Part shown: in pieces, positions 40,586 to 50,003 of the stretch | Layout: each line of letters starts with the position of its first letter | Numbering within the stretch: position 1 is the first letter of the stretch | Origin: an uncultured Lachnospiraceae bacterium | GTDB lineage: Bacteria; Bacillota; Clostridia; Lachnospirales; Lachnospiraceae | Assembly: GCA_947178145.1 (NCBI GenBank) | Contig: CAMWXE010000009.1 | Span: 22,958 to 86,957 of the forward strand | DNA: 64,000 nt | Direction of reading: 5' to 3' | Program-made: the position numbers and the translations under genes | Notes under the pieces: generated by a model | Told to the model about the DNA's origin: nothing | The model's database searches: none | Seen by the model: the letters and a program-made list of their open reading frames with translations, nothing else

Positions 40586-42745
40586 ATGTCAGTTAAAATA
40601 GCACTAGCAGGCAATCCAAACTGCGGAAAGACAACACTGTTTAACGCACTGACAGGTTCCAATCAGTTTGTGGGAAACTGGCCCGGTGTGACAGTCGAGA
40701 AAAAGGAAGGCAAGTGGAAGGGAGACAAGGAAGTGGTCATCATGGACCTTCCCGGTATTTATTCGCTGTCGCCCTACACACTGGAGGAAGTCGTGGCCAG
40801 AAACTATTTAATCGGCGAGAGACCAGACGCGATCCTGAACATTGTGGACGGAACGAATATCGAGAGAAATCTCTATCTGTCAACACAGCTGATGGAGCTT
40901 GGAATCCCGGTTGTCATGGCAGTCAACATGGCGGATATTCTGGAGAAAAACGGGGATAAGGTACATATTGATAAGCTTTCTAAGAAGCTTGGCTGTGAGG
41001 CGGTAGAAATCTCTGCACTGAAAGGGACAGGAGTGGACGAGGCAGTCAGGAAAGCGGTTGCTGCAGCAAAGAAAAAGGCTGCGCTTCCGGTGGTCCACAC
41101 ATTTGACGAGAAGGCGGAGGATATCATCAGCGCCGTTGAGGAGAAACTTGGATCAGAGATTCCGCAGGATCAGAGGCGGTTCTTTGCAATCAAGCTTCTG
41201 GAGAAGGATGACAAGATTGCGAATCTGATGCGCAATCTTCCGGATGTCACCAGTGAAATCAAGGCAATGGAGGAGACGTTTGACGACGACACGGAGAGCA
41301 TCATCACGAATGAGCGGTATGTGTACATTTCGGGCATCATCAATGACTGCATCACGAAAAAGAACAAGAATAAGATGACAGTATCGGATAAGATTGACCA
41401 GATTGTCACGAACAGATGGCTCGCGCTTCCCATTTTTGCAGTGGTGATGTTCCTTGTCTATTATGTATCGGTGACGACGGTGGGCGCTTTTGTGACAGAC
41501 TGGACAAACGATGTGTTGTTTGGAGACATCATACCGCCTGCAATTGAGAGCGGGCTTGCGGCAATCGGATGTGCAGACTGGCTGTCAGGGCTGATTCTTG
41601 ACGGTATTGTGGCAGGTGTCGGCGCTGTGCTTGGTTTCGTGCCGCAGATGTTAGTGCTGTTTATATTCCTCGCATTCCTGGAGGCATGCGGATATATGGC
41701 GCGTGTGGCGTTCATCATGGACAGAATTTTCCGCAAGTTTGGTCTTTCCGGAAAATCATTTATCCCGATGCTGATCGGTTCCGGCTGCGGTGTTCCGGGT
41801 GTCATGGCATCGAGAACGATCGAGAATGACAGGGACCGCAAGATGACAATCATGACAACGACATTTGTTCCCTGCGGAGCGAAGCTGCCGATTATCGCGT
41901 TAATTGCCGGCGCGTTCTTTGACAATGCGGGCTGGGTGTCATGGAGTGCTTATTTTGTAGGGATTGCGGCGATTATCTGTTCTGGTATCATCTTAAAGAA
42001 GACAAAAATGTTTGCGGGAGATCCGGCGCCATTTGTCATGGAGCTTCCTGCATACCACATGCCGACAGTGGGCAATGTGCTCAGAAGCATGTGGGAGCGC
42101 GGCTGGTCCTTTATCAAGAAGGCTGGCACAATTATTCTGCTGTCAACAATTGTATTGTGGTTCCTGATGAGCTTTGGCTGGGCAGACGAAGGATTTGGCA
42201 TGATTGAGGAGCTCAATGAGAGTATTCTGGCAAAGATTGGCAGCGGTGTTGCATGGATTTTCGCACCGCTTGGCTGGACACAGGGCGGCGAGGGCTGGAA
42301 GATGGCTGTCGCGGCTGTCACGGGTCTGATTGCGAAGGAGAATGTCGTAGCTACTTTTGGTATGTTGTTTGGATTTGCGGAGGTTGCAGAGGACGGAGCG
42401 GAGATCTGGGGAAATCTCGCAGCAGTGATGACGCCGGTTGCAGCGTATGGATTCCTGGTATTCAATCTGCTGTGTGCACCTTGTTTTGCAGCGATGGGCG
42501 CTATTAAGAGAGAGATGAACAATGCGAAGTGGTTCTGGTTTGCCATCGGTTATCAGTGTGGTCTGGCGTACATTGTCGCTATGTGTATTTACCAGATCGG
42601 CACACTGGTCACAACAGGTTCATTTGGCATCGGCACAGTTATCGCATTTGTGTTTGTGCTTGCCTTTATCTATCTGCTTGTCAGACCATATAAAGAAAGT
42701 ACGCGGCTGAAATTCAATGGCGGCGGAAAAATGCTTGCGAAATAG
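40586..42745 (+). CDS. feoB: Ferrous iron transporter FeoB
   Basis: This 719-residue inner-membrane Fe(II) transporter has an N-terminal G-protein domain: 'GNPNCGKTT' P-loop (about residues 9-17), 'VGNWPGVTVE' (G2), 'DLPGIYSLSP' (G3) and 'AVNMAD' (G4). A helical spacer domain follows, then the polytopic core with 'LIGSGCGVPGVMASRTIEN' and 'TTFVPCGAKLPII', the two Gate motifs with conserved cysteines. CGAAAGGAGTAAAGT precedes the ATG. Full length and standard in every motif. Confidence 0.97.
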   Translation: MSVKIALAGNPNCGKTTLFNALTGSNQFVGNWPGVTVEKKEGKWKGDKEVVIMDLPGIYSLSPYTLEEVVARNYLIGERPDAILNIVDGTNIERNLYLSTQLMELGIPVVMAVNMADILEKNGDKVHIDKLSKKLGCEAVEISALKGTGVDEAVRKAVAAAKKKAALPVVHTFDEKAEDIISAVEEKLGSEIPQDQRRFFAIKLLEKDDKIANLMRNLPDVTSEIKAMEETFDDDTESIITNERYVYISGIINDCITKKNKNKMTVSDKIDQIVTNRWLALPIFAVVMFLVYYVSVTTVGAFVTDWTNDVLFGDIIPPAIESGLAAIGCADWLSGLILDGIVAGVGAVLGFVPQMLVLFIFLAFLEACGYMARVAFIMDRIFRKFGLSGKSFIPMLIGSGCGVPGVMASRTIENDRDRKMTIMTTTFVPCGAKLPIIALIAGAFFDNAGWVSWSAYFVGIAAIICSGIILKKTKMFAGDPAPFVMELPAYHMPTVGNVLRSMWERGWSFIKKAGTIILLSTIVLWFLMSFGWADEGFGMIEELNESILAKIGSGVAWIFAPLGWTQGGEGWKMAVAAVTGLIAKENVVATFGMLFGFAEVAEDGAEIWGNLAAVMTPVAAYGFLVFNLLCAPCFAAMGAIKREMNNAKWFWFAIGYQCGLAYIVAMCIYQIGTLVTTGSFGIGTVIAFVFVLAFIYLLVRPYKESTRLKFNGGGKMLAK

Positions 42746-42781
42746 TAGAAAAATGGTATAAACTATCAGGAGAAATGTTTG

Positions 42782-42821
42782 CACCCTGCAGATTTGAGCA
42801 CAAGTTCAAAGCTGCAGGGTG
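42782..42821 (+). other. Hairpin between feoB and the Cys-rich gene
   Basis: CACCCTGCAG and CTGCAGGGTG form a 10-bp stem around a 20-nt loop. No T-run follows, so it is more likely an mRNA-stabilising or processing hairpin than a terminator. Confidence 0.5.
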
Positions 42822-42848
42822 TTGGTAATCTGAAAGGAGGGATTCCTT

Positions 42849-42983
42849 GTGGGAACAGTGGTTACGCTGGTGATACTGCTCGCAGTCGTAGGCCTGGCTG
42901 TGCGCAGCATGATCCGCGACAAGAAAAGCGGGAAATCGCTGCAGTGCGGCGGCGACTGCAGCAAGTGCAAAGGATGTCATTAA
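42849..42983 (+). CDS. FeoB-associated Cys-rich membrane protein
   Basis: This 44-residue protein has one hydrophobic N-terminal segment ('VVTLVILLAVVGLAVRS') and a cytoplasmic tail 'CGGDCSKCKGCH' with four cysteines. It matches the small FeoB-associated protein family found directly after feoB in Firmicutes. It may deliver or sense iron at the FeoB exit. A GTG start follows GGAGGG with 7-bp spacing. Confidence 0.9.
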   Translation: MGTVVTLVILLAVVGLAVRSMIRDKKSGKSLQCGGDCSKCKGCH

Positions 42984-42990
42984 TATTCGG

Positions 42991-44355
42991 TTAATAGTTC
43001 ATTCGCCTGTAGAAAGATGCGGACATACCGGTTGCAATGGTCCAGCCGATCGGCCATGCGCACCAGATGCCGATGGAGCCGAACACGCGGGAGAAGCTAA
43101 AGGCAAGTACCACGCGGAGAATCAGGTCTGTGAAGGTGGCAGCCATGAATGCTTTCATGGCGCCGGCACCCCGAAGTACCCCGTCTGTCACAAGCTTTGC
43201 TGACACGACAAAGTAAAAGGGAGACAGAATCCACAAGAACTGCTTTCCGGTCCGCAGTGCTTCGGCGGAGGTTGAATCCATGAATAACAGGAGCAGGTAT
43301 TGTCCAAAACAGACGTATAGGAGCACGATCGGAACACTGATGCACCAGACCAGTTTGAGTCCGGCGCGCAGACCGCTCTTTACCCTGGCGGGAATGCCTG
43401 CTCCGATATTTTGCGCCGTAAAGTTCGACACACCGTTTCCGAGTGTGGTGAAGGATGTGATCACCAGGTTGTTGAGCTTTACAGCGGCGGAGTATCCAGC
43501 GGTGACACTGATGCCGAAGCTGTTGATGACACTCTGGATAAAGATATTTCCGACCGAGATAAACGACTGCTGTAAAATACTTGGTATGGCAATCACTGCA
43601 AGCTTTCTGAGCAGAACTGACGAGAACAGCGCTGCTTTTTTTGATGTCTGGATATCTGCAAGCCTTTTTAAAATCAATACAATAGAAAGGATACAGCTGA
43701 TTCCCTGACACAGAAAAGTCGCCCACGCGACACCGGCGATGCCCATAGAAAAGCATTTGACAAAGAGGATGTCAACCGCAATGTTGGAGGTTGACGAGGC
43801 GGCAAGGAAGTAAAACGGTGTCCTGGAGTCTCCGAGTGCAGAGAAGATTCCGGTCGCTATATTATAGAAGAAAAGGAACGGAAGCCCCAGTATGTAAATG
43901 TCCATGTAGAGGGCGGAGTCCGCCATGATTTCAGGCTGCGTCTTCATCTGCGCCAGCAGGGGATCGCAGAACAGAAATCCCAGAAGCATCAGCAAGGCAC
44001 ATAGGACGGCGCTTGAAATCAGGGTCGTGTAGACGGCAGTCTTCATCCGGCAGTAATCCTTTGCTCCGAAGAACTGGGAGACAATGACGGAACAGCCGAT
44101 ATTGCAGCCAAAGGCAAACGCGATAAAGATGAGCGTGACATTGTAGCTGTTGCCGACTGCGGCGAGTGCATTTTCACCGATAAACTTGCCGGCGACGAGG
44201 CTGTCTGCGATGTTGTAGAGCTGCTGGAAGATGATGCTGCCAAACATCGGGAGACAGAATTTCCATAGTACGGTCTGCGGGTTTCCTACGGTCAGATCTT
44301 TGTTTAAGGTCCTATCTGTATTTTTGTCTGTAGTTTTGTCCATTGTTTTATCCAT
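42991..44355 (-). CDS. MATE family efflux transporter
   Basis: This 454-residue protein has twelve hydrophobic segments of the MATE/MOP superfamily. 'LPMFGSIIFQQLYNIADSLV' is the classic first-helix motif, and 'NIGAGIPARVKSGLRAG' is the motif that closes the second half. MATE proteins export cations, drugs or metabolites using Na+ or H+. The first 15 residues are an odd repeat of the type MDKT-MDKT-TDKN-TDRT, encoded by near-identical 12-bp units. Divergent from the LysR gene, which may control it. Confidence 0.92.
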   Translation of the reverse strand: MDKTMDKTTDKNTDRTLNKDLTVGNPQTVLWKFCLPMFGSIIFQQLYNIADSLVAGKFIGENALAAVGNSYNVTLIFIAFAFGCNIGCSVIVSQFFGAKDYCRMKTAVYTTLISSAVLCALLMLLGFLFCDPLLAQMKTQPEIMADSALYMDIYILGLPFLFFYNIATGIFSALGDSRTPFYFLAASSTSNIAVDILFVKCFSMGIAGVAWATFLCQGISCILSIVLILKRLADIQTSKKAALFSSVLLRKLAVIAIPSILQQSFISVGNIFIQSVINSFGISVTAGYSAAVKLNNLVITSFTTLGNGVSNFTAQNIGAGIPARVKSGLRAGLKLVWCISVPIVLLYVCFGQYLLLLFMDSTSAEALRTGKQFLWILSPFYFVVSAKLVTDGVLRGAGAMKAFMAATFTDLILRVVLAFSFSRVFGSIGIWCAWPIGWTIATGMSASFYRRMNY

Positions 44356-44529
44356 AGAAGTAATCAGTCCTTTCTTAATAAATATATCATCTTATCGATT
44401 CCTGTACTGTCGGTTTGCAGGAAGGAGTGCTATTGCAGTGTGGTGTTACTTTTCACACCTACGCCAAAGTAGTGGGAATCTTGCGCCAAAATGCTTGCCT
44501 TTTAGCACTTTGTGTGCAAAAGCTGTTAT

Positions 44530-44582
44530 AATTCACACCACAATAACTTATAAGCTGATAAAAACTGGCGTTGGTGTGAATT
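44530..44582. promoter_or_regulatory. Inverted repeats in the MATE-LysR intergenic region
   Basis: AATTCACACCA (44530-44540) and TGGTGTGAATT (44572-44582) form a perfect 11-bp inverted repeat, and a further TTTTCACACC lies near 44451-44460. The 368-bp region contains no gene. Such repeats are likely operator sites of the LysR protein for autoregulation and control of the divergent exporter. Confidence 0.5.
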
Positions 44583-44723
44583 GTAACAGTGTGGTCTGTT
44601 TTGACAGGAATTCTCACAGAGCTGTTTACAAATCAATCCGTTCTCATTATAATAAGAAAAAAACAATATGAAAAATATATATTTTATATATCAGTCATAT
44701 AAAATATTGATAGCAGGTGAGCG

Positions 44724-45620
44724 ATGAATATTAATTATGAGTATTACAAAGTTTTCTACTATGTGGGAAAGTACCGCAATATCACAAAGGCTGCGCAGGC
44801 ATTGGGAAGCAGCCAGCCCAATGTGACAAGGGTAATGAAGCTGCTGGAGGGCGAGCTTGGATGCCAGCTGCTTCTGCGGAGCAATAAGGGGATCGCGCTC
44901 ACGGAAAAGGGCGAGCAGTTCTACGAGCGCATATCAGCCGCATTTTTTCAGATACAGGCTGCGGAGGAGGAGCTGAACCATGACGGAAAGCTTGTCGCGG
45001 GAACGATCATACTCGGAACGACGGAGACAGCGCTGCATCTGATTCTTTTCCAGCGGCTGAAGGAATTTAAGCGGGAAAATCCCAGGGTGTGTTTTAAGAT
45101 TTATAATTACAATACCAAAGAAGCTGTCAGCGAGCTCACGAGAGGCGCCATCGACTTTAGCATTGTGACAAGTCCATTTCATATTCAGAAAAATATCAGA
45201 AGCGAGAGATTGCTTGGATTTCGGGATGTGCTGATCTGCGGGGAGGCCTATACGGAACTGACACGCAGAACAAGGCATCTGGCGGAACTTGCCGGTTATC
45301 CCTGGGTATGCCTTGGCAAAAATACAATGACTTACGACATGACAAGTGACTTTTTCCTGAGAAACGGCGTCGTGTTAAAGCCGGATATCGAGGTTGCGAC
45401 CTCTGACCTGATGACGCCGATGATACAGAATAATCTGGGAATCGGCTATGTTCCAGAACAGCTGGCGCAGCCCTGGCTGGACGCCGGAAGCGTATATTGT
45501 GTTCCGGTGTATGAGGAGATGGAGACAAGATCTGTCTGTGTACTGTATGACGCAAAACGAGGGCAGAGCAGGTGCGAGAAAGAGTTTCTCGAATACTTAT
45601 TGTCATTTCCTGTAAAATGA
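44724..45620 (+). CDS. LysR-family transcriptional regulator
   Basis: This 298-residue protein has an N-terminal winged helix-turn-helix ('FYYVGKYRNITKAAQALGSS', then 'VTRVMKLLEGELGCQLLLR') and a C-terminal periplasmic-binding-like effector domain. 'GTIILGTTETALHLILFQRL' and 'LGIGYVPEQLAQPWLDAGSV' are the standard sensor-domain landmarks. The effector is not predictable. It is divergent from the MATE exporter across a region with inverted repeats, and exporter control is the simplest proposal. AGGTGAGCG precedes the ATG. Confidence 0.9.
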   Translation: MNINYEYYKVFYYVGKYRNITKAAQALGSSQPNVTRVMKLLEGELGCQLLLRSNKGIALTEKGEQFYERISAAFFQIQAAEEELNHDGKLVAGTIILGTTETALHLILFQRLKEFKRENPRVCFKIYNYNTKEAVSELTRGAIDFSIVTSPFHIQKNIRSERLLGFRDVLICGEAYTELTRRTRHLAELAGYPWVCLGKNTMTYDMTSDFFLRNGVVLKPDIEVATSDLMTPMIQNNLGIGYVPEQLAQPWLDAGSVYCVPVYEEMETRSVCVLYDAKRGQSRCEKEFLEYLLSFPVK

Positions 45621-45683
45621 AATATAATGGTGGTTATGCAGTCGTTGAACGATTTGATAAAAGTAGGAAAGGTGAAGGAGACA

Positions 45684-46154
45684 ATGGAAATAAGACGCGC
45701 GCAGGAGAAGGATATGGACGGAATCAACAGTCTGCTCTGCCAGGTGCTGGCGGTACATCACAAGGGCAGACCGGATTTGTTCAAGGGCGATACGAAAAAA
45801 TATACGGACGAGGAGCTGCGGACACTGATTCACGATGAAGCGAGACCGATTTTCGTGGGTGTGGATGCGCAGGAGCATGTGCTGGGGTATGCGTTCTGTG
45901 TATTTTTGCAGCATACCGACGACAATATTCTGACAGCGATCAAGACCTTATACATTGACGACTTGTGTGTCGATGCGCATAGGCGGGGACAGCATATCGG
46001 GAAAGCGCTGTATGAATATGTGCTGGATTTTGCGAAAACACAAGGATGCTATAATGTAACACTGAATGTGTGGGCATGCAACGAAGGAGCCCGGCGGTTC
46101 TATGAGAGCTGCGGACTGGTGCCGCAAAAATACGGGATGGAAAAGCTGTTATAA
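45684..46154 (+). CDS. GNAT family N-acetyltransferase
   Basis: This 156-residue single-domain GNAT acetyltransferase has 'IRRAQEKDMDGI' at the start, 'LYIDDLCVDAHRRGQHIGKA' containing the acetyl-CoA pyrophosphate loop (R-x-x-G-x-G/A variant RRGQHIGK), and 'LNVWACNEGARRFYESCG' as the closing motif. The acceptor is unknown. GAAGGAGACA precedes the ATG at 45684, which is preferred over starts further upstream. Confidence 0.9.
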   Translation: MEIRRAQEKDMDGINSLLCQVLAVHHKGRPDLFKGDTKKYTDEELRTLIHDEARPIFVGVDAQEHVLGYAFCVFLQHTDDNILTAIKTLYIDDLCVDAHRRGQHIGKALYEYVLDFAKTQGCYNVTLNVWACNEGARRFYESCGLVPQKYGMEKLL

Positions 46155-46178
46155 GGCTTTTTGCAAATGATTCTGATG

Positions 46179-46206
46179 TTGACTTTGTTTGAATATATTG
46201 TATAAT
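46179..46206 (+). promoter_or_regulatory. Promoter of the hybrid kinase gene
   Basis: TTGACT, 16 bp, TATAAT ends 78 bp before the ATG at 46285. Confidence 0.65.
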
Positions 46207-46284
46207 CTAATTAAAGCTATATTATTGAATGTGGGAATAGAGGATTTTAGGGATTCAGGAATACTCACAAAAAGAGGAATTGCA

Positions 46285-48822
46285 ATGAAAAGAAATACAA
46301 AAAAATTTTTACTGATCAGTTTTTCTCTGTTAGCGATTGCGTGTATGTTGATGATCAGTGCGGCATCGTCGGTTATTGCTGGAAAGAGTGACCGTGCAAT
46401 CAATAAAATCGGTTCGATCTATATGTCTGCGATGGCAAAACAGATACAGGAGAAGTTTGAAGCAGTGGTGGACATGCAGATTTCGGAGTTGAGGGGAATT
46501 ATCGAGAGGCATCCCCCCGAGTCAGTGGTGTATGACCAGGATATGTTTGACCAGCTTGCACTCAGCGCACAGGTGCGCAGTTTTGTCTACCTGGGACTTT
46601 ATACGGAGGATGGAGAATGCGAGACAATCTATGGCTCAAATGTGGAGTATGAAAGTGAGATTACGTTCAGAAATGTGCTGGATGACAGCAGCCTGCGGGT
46701 ATTCTCAGGCATGAGTGCAAAGGGTGAAAAAGTGGTCTGTATGCTGGTCAATGCCGAGTATCCTATGGAGAATGGGAAGACCAGCGCCGCGATGGTTGCC
46801 GCGATGCCTATGGCATATCTGGAAGAAGTTCTTTCCATGGACGAGGAGGATGCGCTGATGTATTCCTTTATCATTCGTCCGGATGGTACTTATGTGGTGC
46901 GTAATAGGGTGGAAGAGGATTACTTTACCTATATCAGGCAGAATTTTTCTGATTATAATGGGAAGACAGCAGAGGAGTATGTGGAGGAGCTGAGTGATGC
47001 GATTCATCAGAATGCAGAGTATTCCACAATGTTTCGGGAAGGAGACGAAAATAAATATCTCTTGTGTACGCACCTGAGCAATTCCGAATGGTATCTGATC
47101 TCTGTGATGCCACATGGGACACTGGATAGAATTCTGGAAAATTTGAGCGAGGAACGTCAGTTTATCACACTCATTATGTGTCTGTTTATACTGACAGGTG
47201 TACTGGTCATCTTTCTCTTGTATTACAGATTGTCACAGCAGCAGATGGAGGAGCTGGATCGGGCAAGGAAAGAGGCCACGAAAGCAAACCATGCAAAGAG
47301 TGAGTTTCTTTCCAGCATGAGCCATGACATCCGCACACCAATGAATGGAATTGTGGGCATGACAGCGATTGCGATGGCAAATATCGACAATACAGAGCGT
47401 GTGAAGGATTGTCTGGCAAAAATAACATTATCCAGCAAGCATTTGTTGGGACTGATCAACGATGTTCTGGACATGTCCAAGATTGAAAGCGGAAAGCTGA
47501 CCTTAAATATGAGTCAGATCTCTCTGTGCGATACGATGGATAGTATTGTCAATATTGTACAGCCGCAGGTGAAGTCAAGGCAGCAGCATTTTGATATATT
47601 TATACAGAATATTTTGACGGAAGAGGTACATTGTGACAGTGTGCGCCTAAATCAGGTGTTGATCAATCTGTTATCCAACGCGCTGAAATTTACACCGGAA
47701 GGCGGTACAATTAATGTTTTCCTGGAGCAGGAAGCATCACCAGCCGGAGAAAATTATGTGCGGTGCCATTTTCGCGTGCGGGATAACGGCATTGGTATGA
47801 CAAAGGAGTTTCAGGAAAAGATTTTTGATACCTTTACCAGGGAAGAGAAGGCGCAGATCGATAAAATCGAAGGAACTGGCCTTGGCATGGCAATCACGAA
47901 AGCTATCGTGGAATCCATGAAGGGGACGATCTCTCTTCAGAGTGCGCCCGGTGAGGGAAGTGAGTTTCACATTACGCTTGACTTGGAGAGGGCAGACACG
48001 AAGGAAGCAGATATGATACTCCCCTCATGGAGAGTGCTTGTGATTGACAACAATGAGGATCTCTGCCTGAGTGCCGTCTCTTCATTGAAAGAGATTGGAA
48101 TTAGCGCGCAGTGGGCTACGAGTGGAAAGAAAGCGCTCGAGATGGTAAAGCAGTGCCATGAGGAAGGAAACGATTATGAAGTGGTACTGCTCGACTGGAA
48201 GATGCCAGATATGGATGGCCTGCATACTGCGCGTGAGATGCGAAAGCATTTAGGCCAGAAGGTTCCAATATTGATCATATCCGCATATGACTGGAGTGAG
48301 ATTGAGGAGGAAGCGAAAGAAGTTGGAATTCAGGGATTCATTTCCAAACCATTGTTTAAGTCTAACCTGTATCTGGGATTAAAGCGTCATATGATGGATG
48401 TGGTTAATGAGGAGACGCATGAGGATACGAGCACGCAGCAATTTGGCGGGAAGAGAATCCTTCTGGCAGAGGACAACGATCTGAACTGGGAGATTGCAGA
48501 GGATCTGTTGTCAGAAGTCGGGTTTGAATTGGAGCGGGCAGAGAATGGTAAGATCTGTGTCGAGAAATTTGAGCAGTCAGATTTGAACTTTTATGACGTG
48601 ATACTGATGGATATTCGAATGCCTGTGATGAACGGATATGATGCGGCGAAGGCGATCCGTGCCTTGTCGCGCGAGGATGCCAGTCTGCCAATTATTGCTA
48701 TGACAGCGGATGCGTTTTCAGATGATATTCAACATTGCCTGGATTGTGGTATGAATGAGCATTTGGCAAAGCCGATCGATGTGAGTCGACTGACACAGCT
48801 GCTCAAGAAATATCTAAAATAA
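46285..48822 (+). CDS. Hybrid sensor histidine kinase with two receiver domains
   Basis: This 845-residue membrane protein has a first helix at about residues 8-30, an extracytoplasmic sensor of about 250 residues (Cache-like by size and position) and a second helix near 295-315. The kinase core follows: 'FLSSMSHDIRTPMNGIVGM' (His347), 'INLLSNALKFTPEGG' and 'DNGIGM...GTGLGMAI' ATP-binding boxes. Two receiver domains follow, with 'VVLLDWKMPDMDG' and 'VILMDIRMPVMNGYDA'. No DNA-binding domain or HPt is present. AAAGAGGAATTG precedes the ATG. The signal sensed is unknown. It is flanked by its own promoter and terminator. Confidence 0.93.
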   Translation: MKRNTKKFLLISFSLLAIACMLMISAASSVIAGKSDRAINKIGSIYMSAMAKQIQEKFEAVVDMQISELRGIIERHPPESVVYDQDMFDQLALSAQVRSFVYLGLYTEDGECETIYGSNVEYESEITFRNVLDDSSLRVFSGMSAKGEKVVCMLVNAEYPMENGKTSAAMVAAMPMAYLEEVLSMDEEDALMYSFIIRPDGTYVVRNRVEEDYFTYIRQNFSDYNGKTAEEYVEELSDAIHQNAEYSTMFREGDENKYLLCTHLSNSEWYLISVMPHGTLDRILENLSEERQFITLIMCLFILTGVLVIFLLYYRLSQQQMEELDRARKEATKANHAKSEFLSSMSHDIRTPMNGIVGMTAIAMANIDNTERVKDCLAKITLSSKHLLGLINDVLDMSKIESGKLTLNMSQISLCDTMDSIVNIVQPQVKSRQQHFDIFIQNILTEEVHCDSVRLNQVLINLLSNALKFTPEGGTINVFLEQEASPAGENYVRCHFRVRDNGIGMTKEFQEKIFDTFTREEKAQIDKIEGTGLGMAITKAIVESMKGTISLQSAPGEGSEFHITLDLERADTKEADMILPSWRVLVIDNNEDLCLSAVSSLKEIGISAQWATSGKKALEMVKQCHEEGNDYEVVLLDWKMPDMDGLHTAREMRKHLGQKVPILIISAYDWSEIEEEAKEVGIQGFISKPLFKSNLYLGLKRHMMDVVNEETHEDTSTQQFGGKRILLAEDNDLNWEIAEDLLSEVGFELERAENGKICVEKFEQSDLNFYDVILMDIRMPVMNGYDAAKAIRALSREDASLPIIAMTADAFSDDIQHCLDCGMNEHLAKPIDVSRLTQLLKKYLK

Positions 48823-48848
48823 AAAGAGGACCAATTGTCCTCTTTTTG
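48822..48848 (+). terminator. Rho-independent terminator
   Basis: AAAAGAGGAC-CAATT-GTCCTCTTTTT is a strong stem with T-run directly after the kinase stop codon. Confidence 0.9.
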
Positions 48849-48906
48849 TTATGCACAGAGGCAGATGGGATTTGATAAAGATGAATAGAAGAATGGAGAA
48901 AAAGTT

Positions 48907-49980
48907 ATGGAGTGGAATCAGTTAGAACAAGTCGTCGTGCCGCTTTTGCACTGGTATCATAAGAATCAAAGATGTCTGCCCTGGAGGGAGAACCGGGAGC
49001 CGTACCGCGTGTGGGTGTCGGAGATCATGCTGCAGCAGACGCGGGTGGAGGCTGTGATTCCGTATTACGAGCGTTTTATGGAGCGTTTTCCCACGATTGC
49101 ATCGCTTGCGGCGTGTGAGGATGAGGAGCTTTTTAAGTTGTGGGAAGGATTGGGATACTATTCGCGTGCCCGGAATCTCAAGAAGGCGGCCCAGGTGATC
49201 TGCGGGCAGCATCAGGGGCAGTTTCCGGCGGAATACGAGGAGATTCTTGCGCTTCCGGGAATTGGCGCATACACGGCGGGCGCGATTTCGTCGATTGCTT
49301 TTGAGAAGGCCAATGCGGCGGTTGACGGGAATGTGCTGCGCGTGATCACGAGACTGATGCAGGACAGTCACGATATCGCAGACGCGAAATTCCGCAGTCA
49401 GGTCACGGCGGATTTGGAAAAGATTTATCCGGCAGAAGGGCGGGGGGATTTTACGCAGAGCCTTATGGAGCTTGGGGCGGTGGTGTGTGTGCCAAACGGA
49501 GAGCCCAGATGTGGGGAATGTCCGCTGTGCAGTCTGTGCGGCGCGTACAGAAGCGGGACACAGCTTCAATATCCGGTAAAGAAAAAGAAAGCAGACCGCA
49601 AAATCGAGCAAAAGACTGTACTGATACTGCAGTTTCAGGATAAGATTGCTCTCCGGAAACGGGATAACAAAGGGATTCTGTCAGGGATGTGGGAACTGCC
49701 TAACATTGACGGGATGCTGGATGAGCAGCAGGTCTGCGGATGGCTTGCGGAGCGTTCGTTTGAAGTGAAGGAAGTCAAGGTGCTGACGGGCGGCCAGAAG
49801 CAGTTAAAACATGTGTTTACCCATATCGAATGGCATATGACGTGTTGGATTGTCATATGCGAAAATGAGGGGAGTGATGGTGAGATGACCTGGGCGACAG
49901 CAGAGCAGTTGGAACATGACATTGCACTTCCAACTGCGTTTAAAAAGGTGTATCAGAAATGTCCCCTGAATCAGAACTGA
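48907..49980 (+). CDS. mutY: A/G-specific adenine DNA glycosylase
   Basis: This 357-residue repair enzyme removes adenine mispaired with 8-oxoguanine. 'LPWRENREPYRVWVSEIMLQ' and 'QQTRV' are the N-terminal hallmarks, and 'LPGIGAYTAGAISS' the helix-hairpin-helix. 'VDGNVLRV' holds the catalytic Asp. Four iron-sulfur cysteines follow in 'CVPNGEPRCGECPLCSLC', with seven rather than six residues between the first two. The C-terminal Nudix-like domain ('KGILSGMWELPNIDG') recognises oxidised guanine. No ribosome binding site stands out beyond ATGGAGAAAAAG. Confidence 0.95.
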   Translation: MEWNQLEQVVVPLLHWYHKNQRCLPWRENREPYRVWVSEIMLQQTRVEAVIPYYERFMERFPTIASLAACEDEELFKLWEGLGYYSRARNLKKAAQVICGQHQGQFPAEYEEILALPGIGAYTAGAISSIAFEKANAAVDGNVLRVITRLMQDSHDIADAKFRSQVTADLEKIYPAEGRGDFTQSLMELGAVVCVPNGEPRCGECPLCSLCGAYRSGTQLQYPVKKKKADRKIEQKTVLILQFQDKIALRKRDNKGILSGMWELPNIDGMLDEQQVCGWLAERSFEVKEVKVLTGGQKQLKHVFTHIEWHMTCWIVICENEGSDGEMTWATAEQLEHDIALPTAFKKVYQKCPLNQN

Positions 49981-50003
49981 TATTGTGAAGGAGAACTTTG
50001 GGA

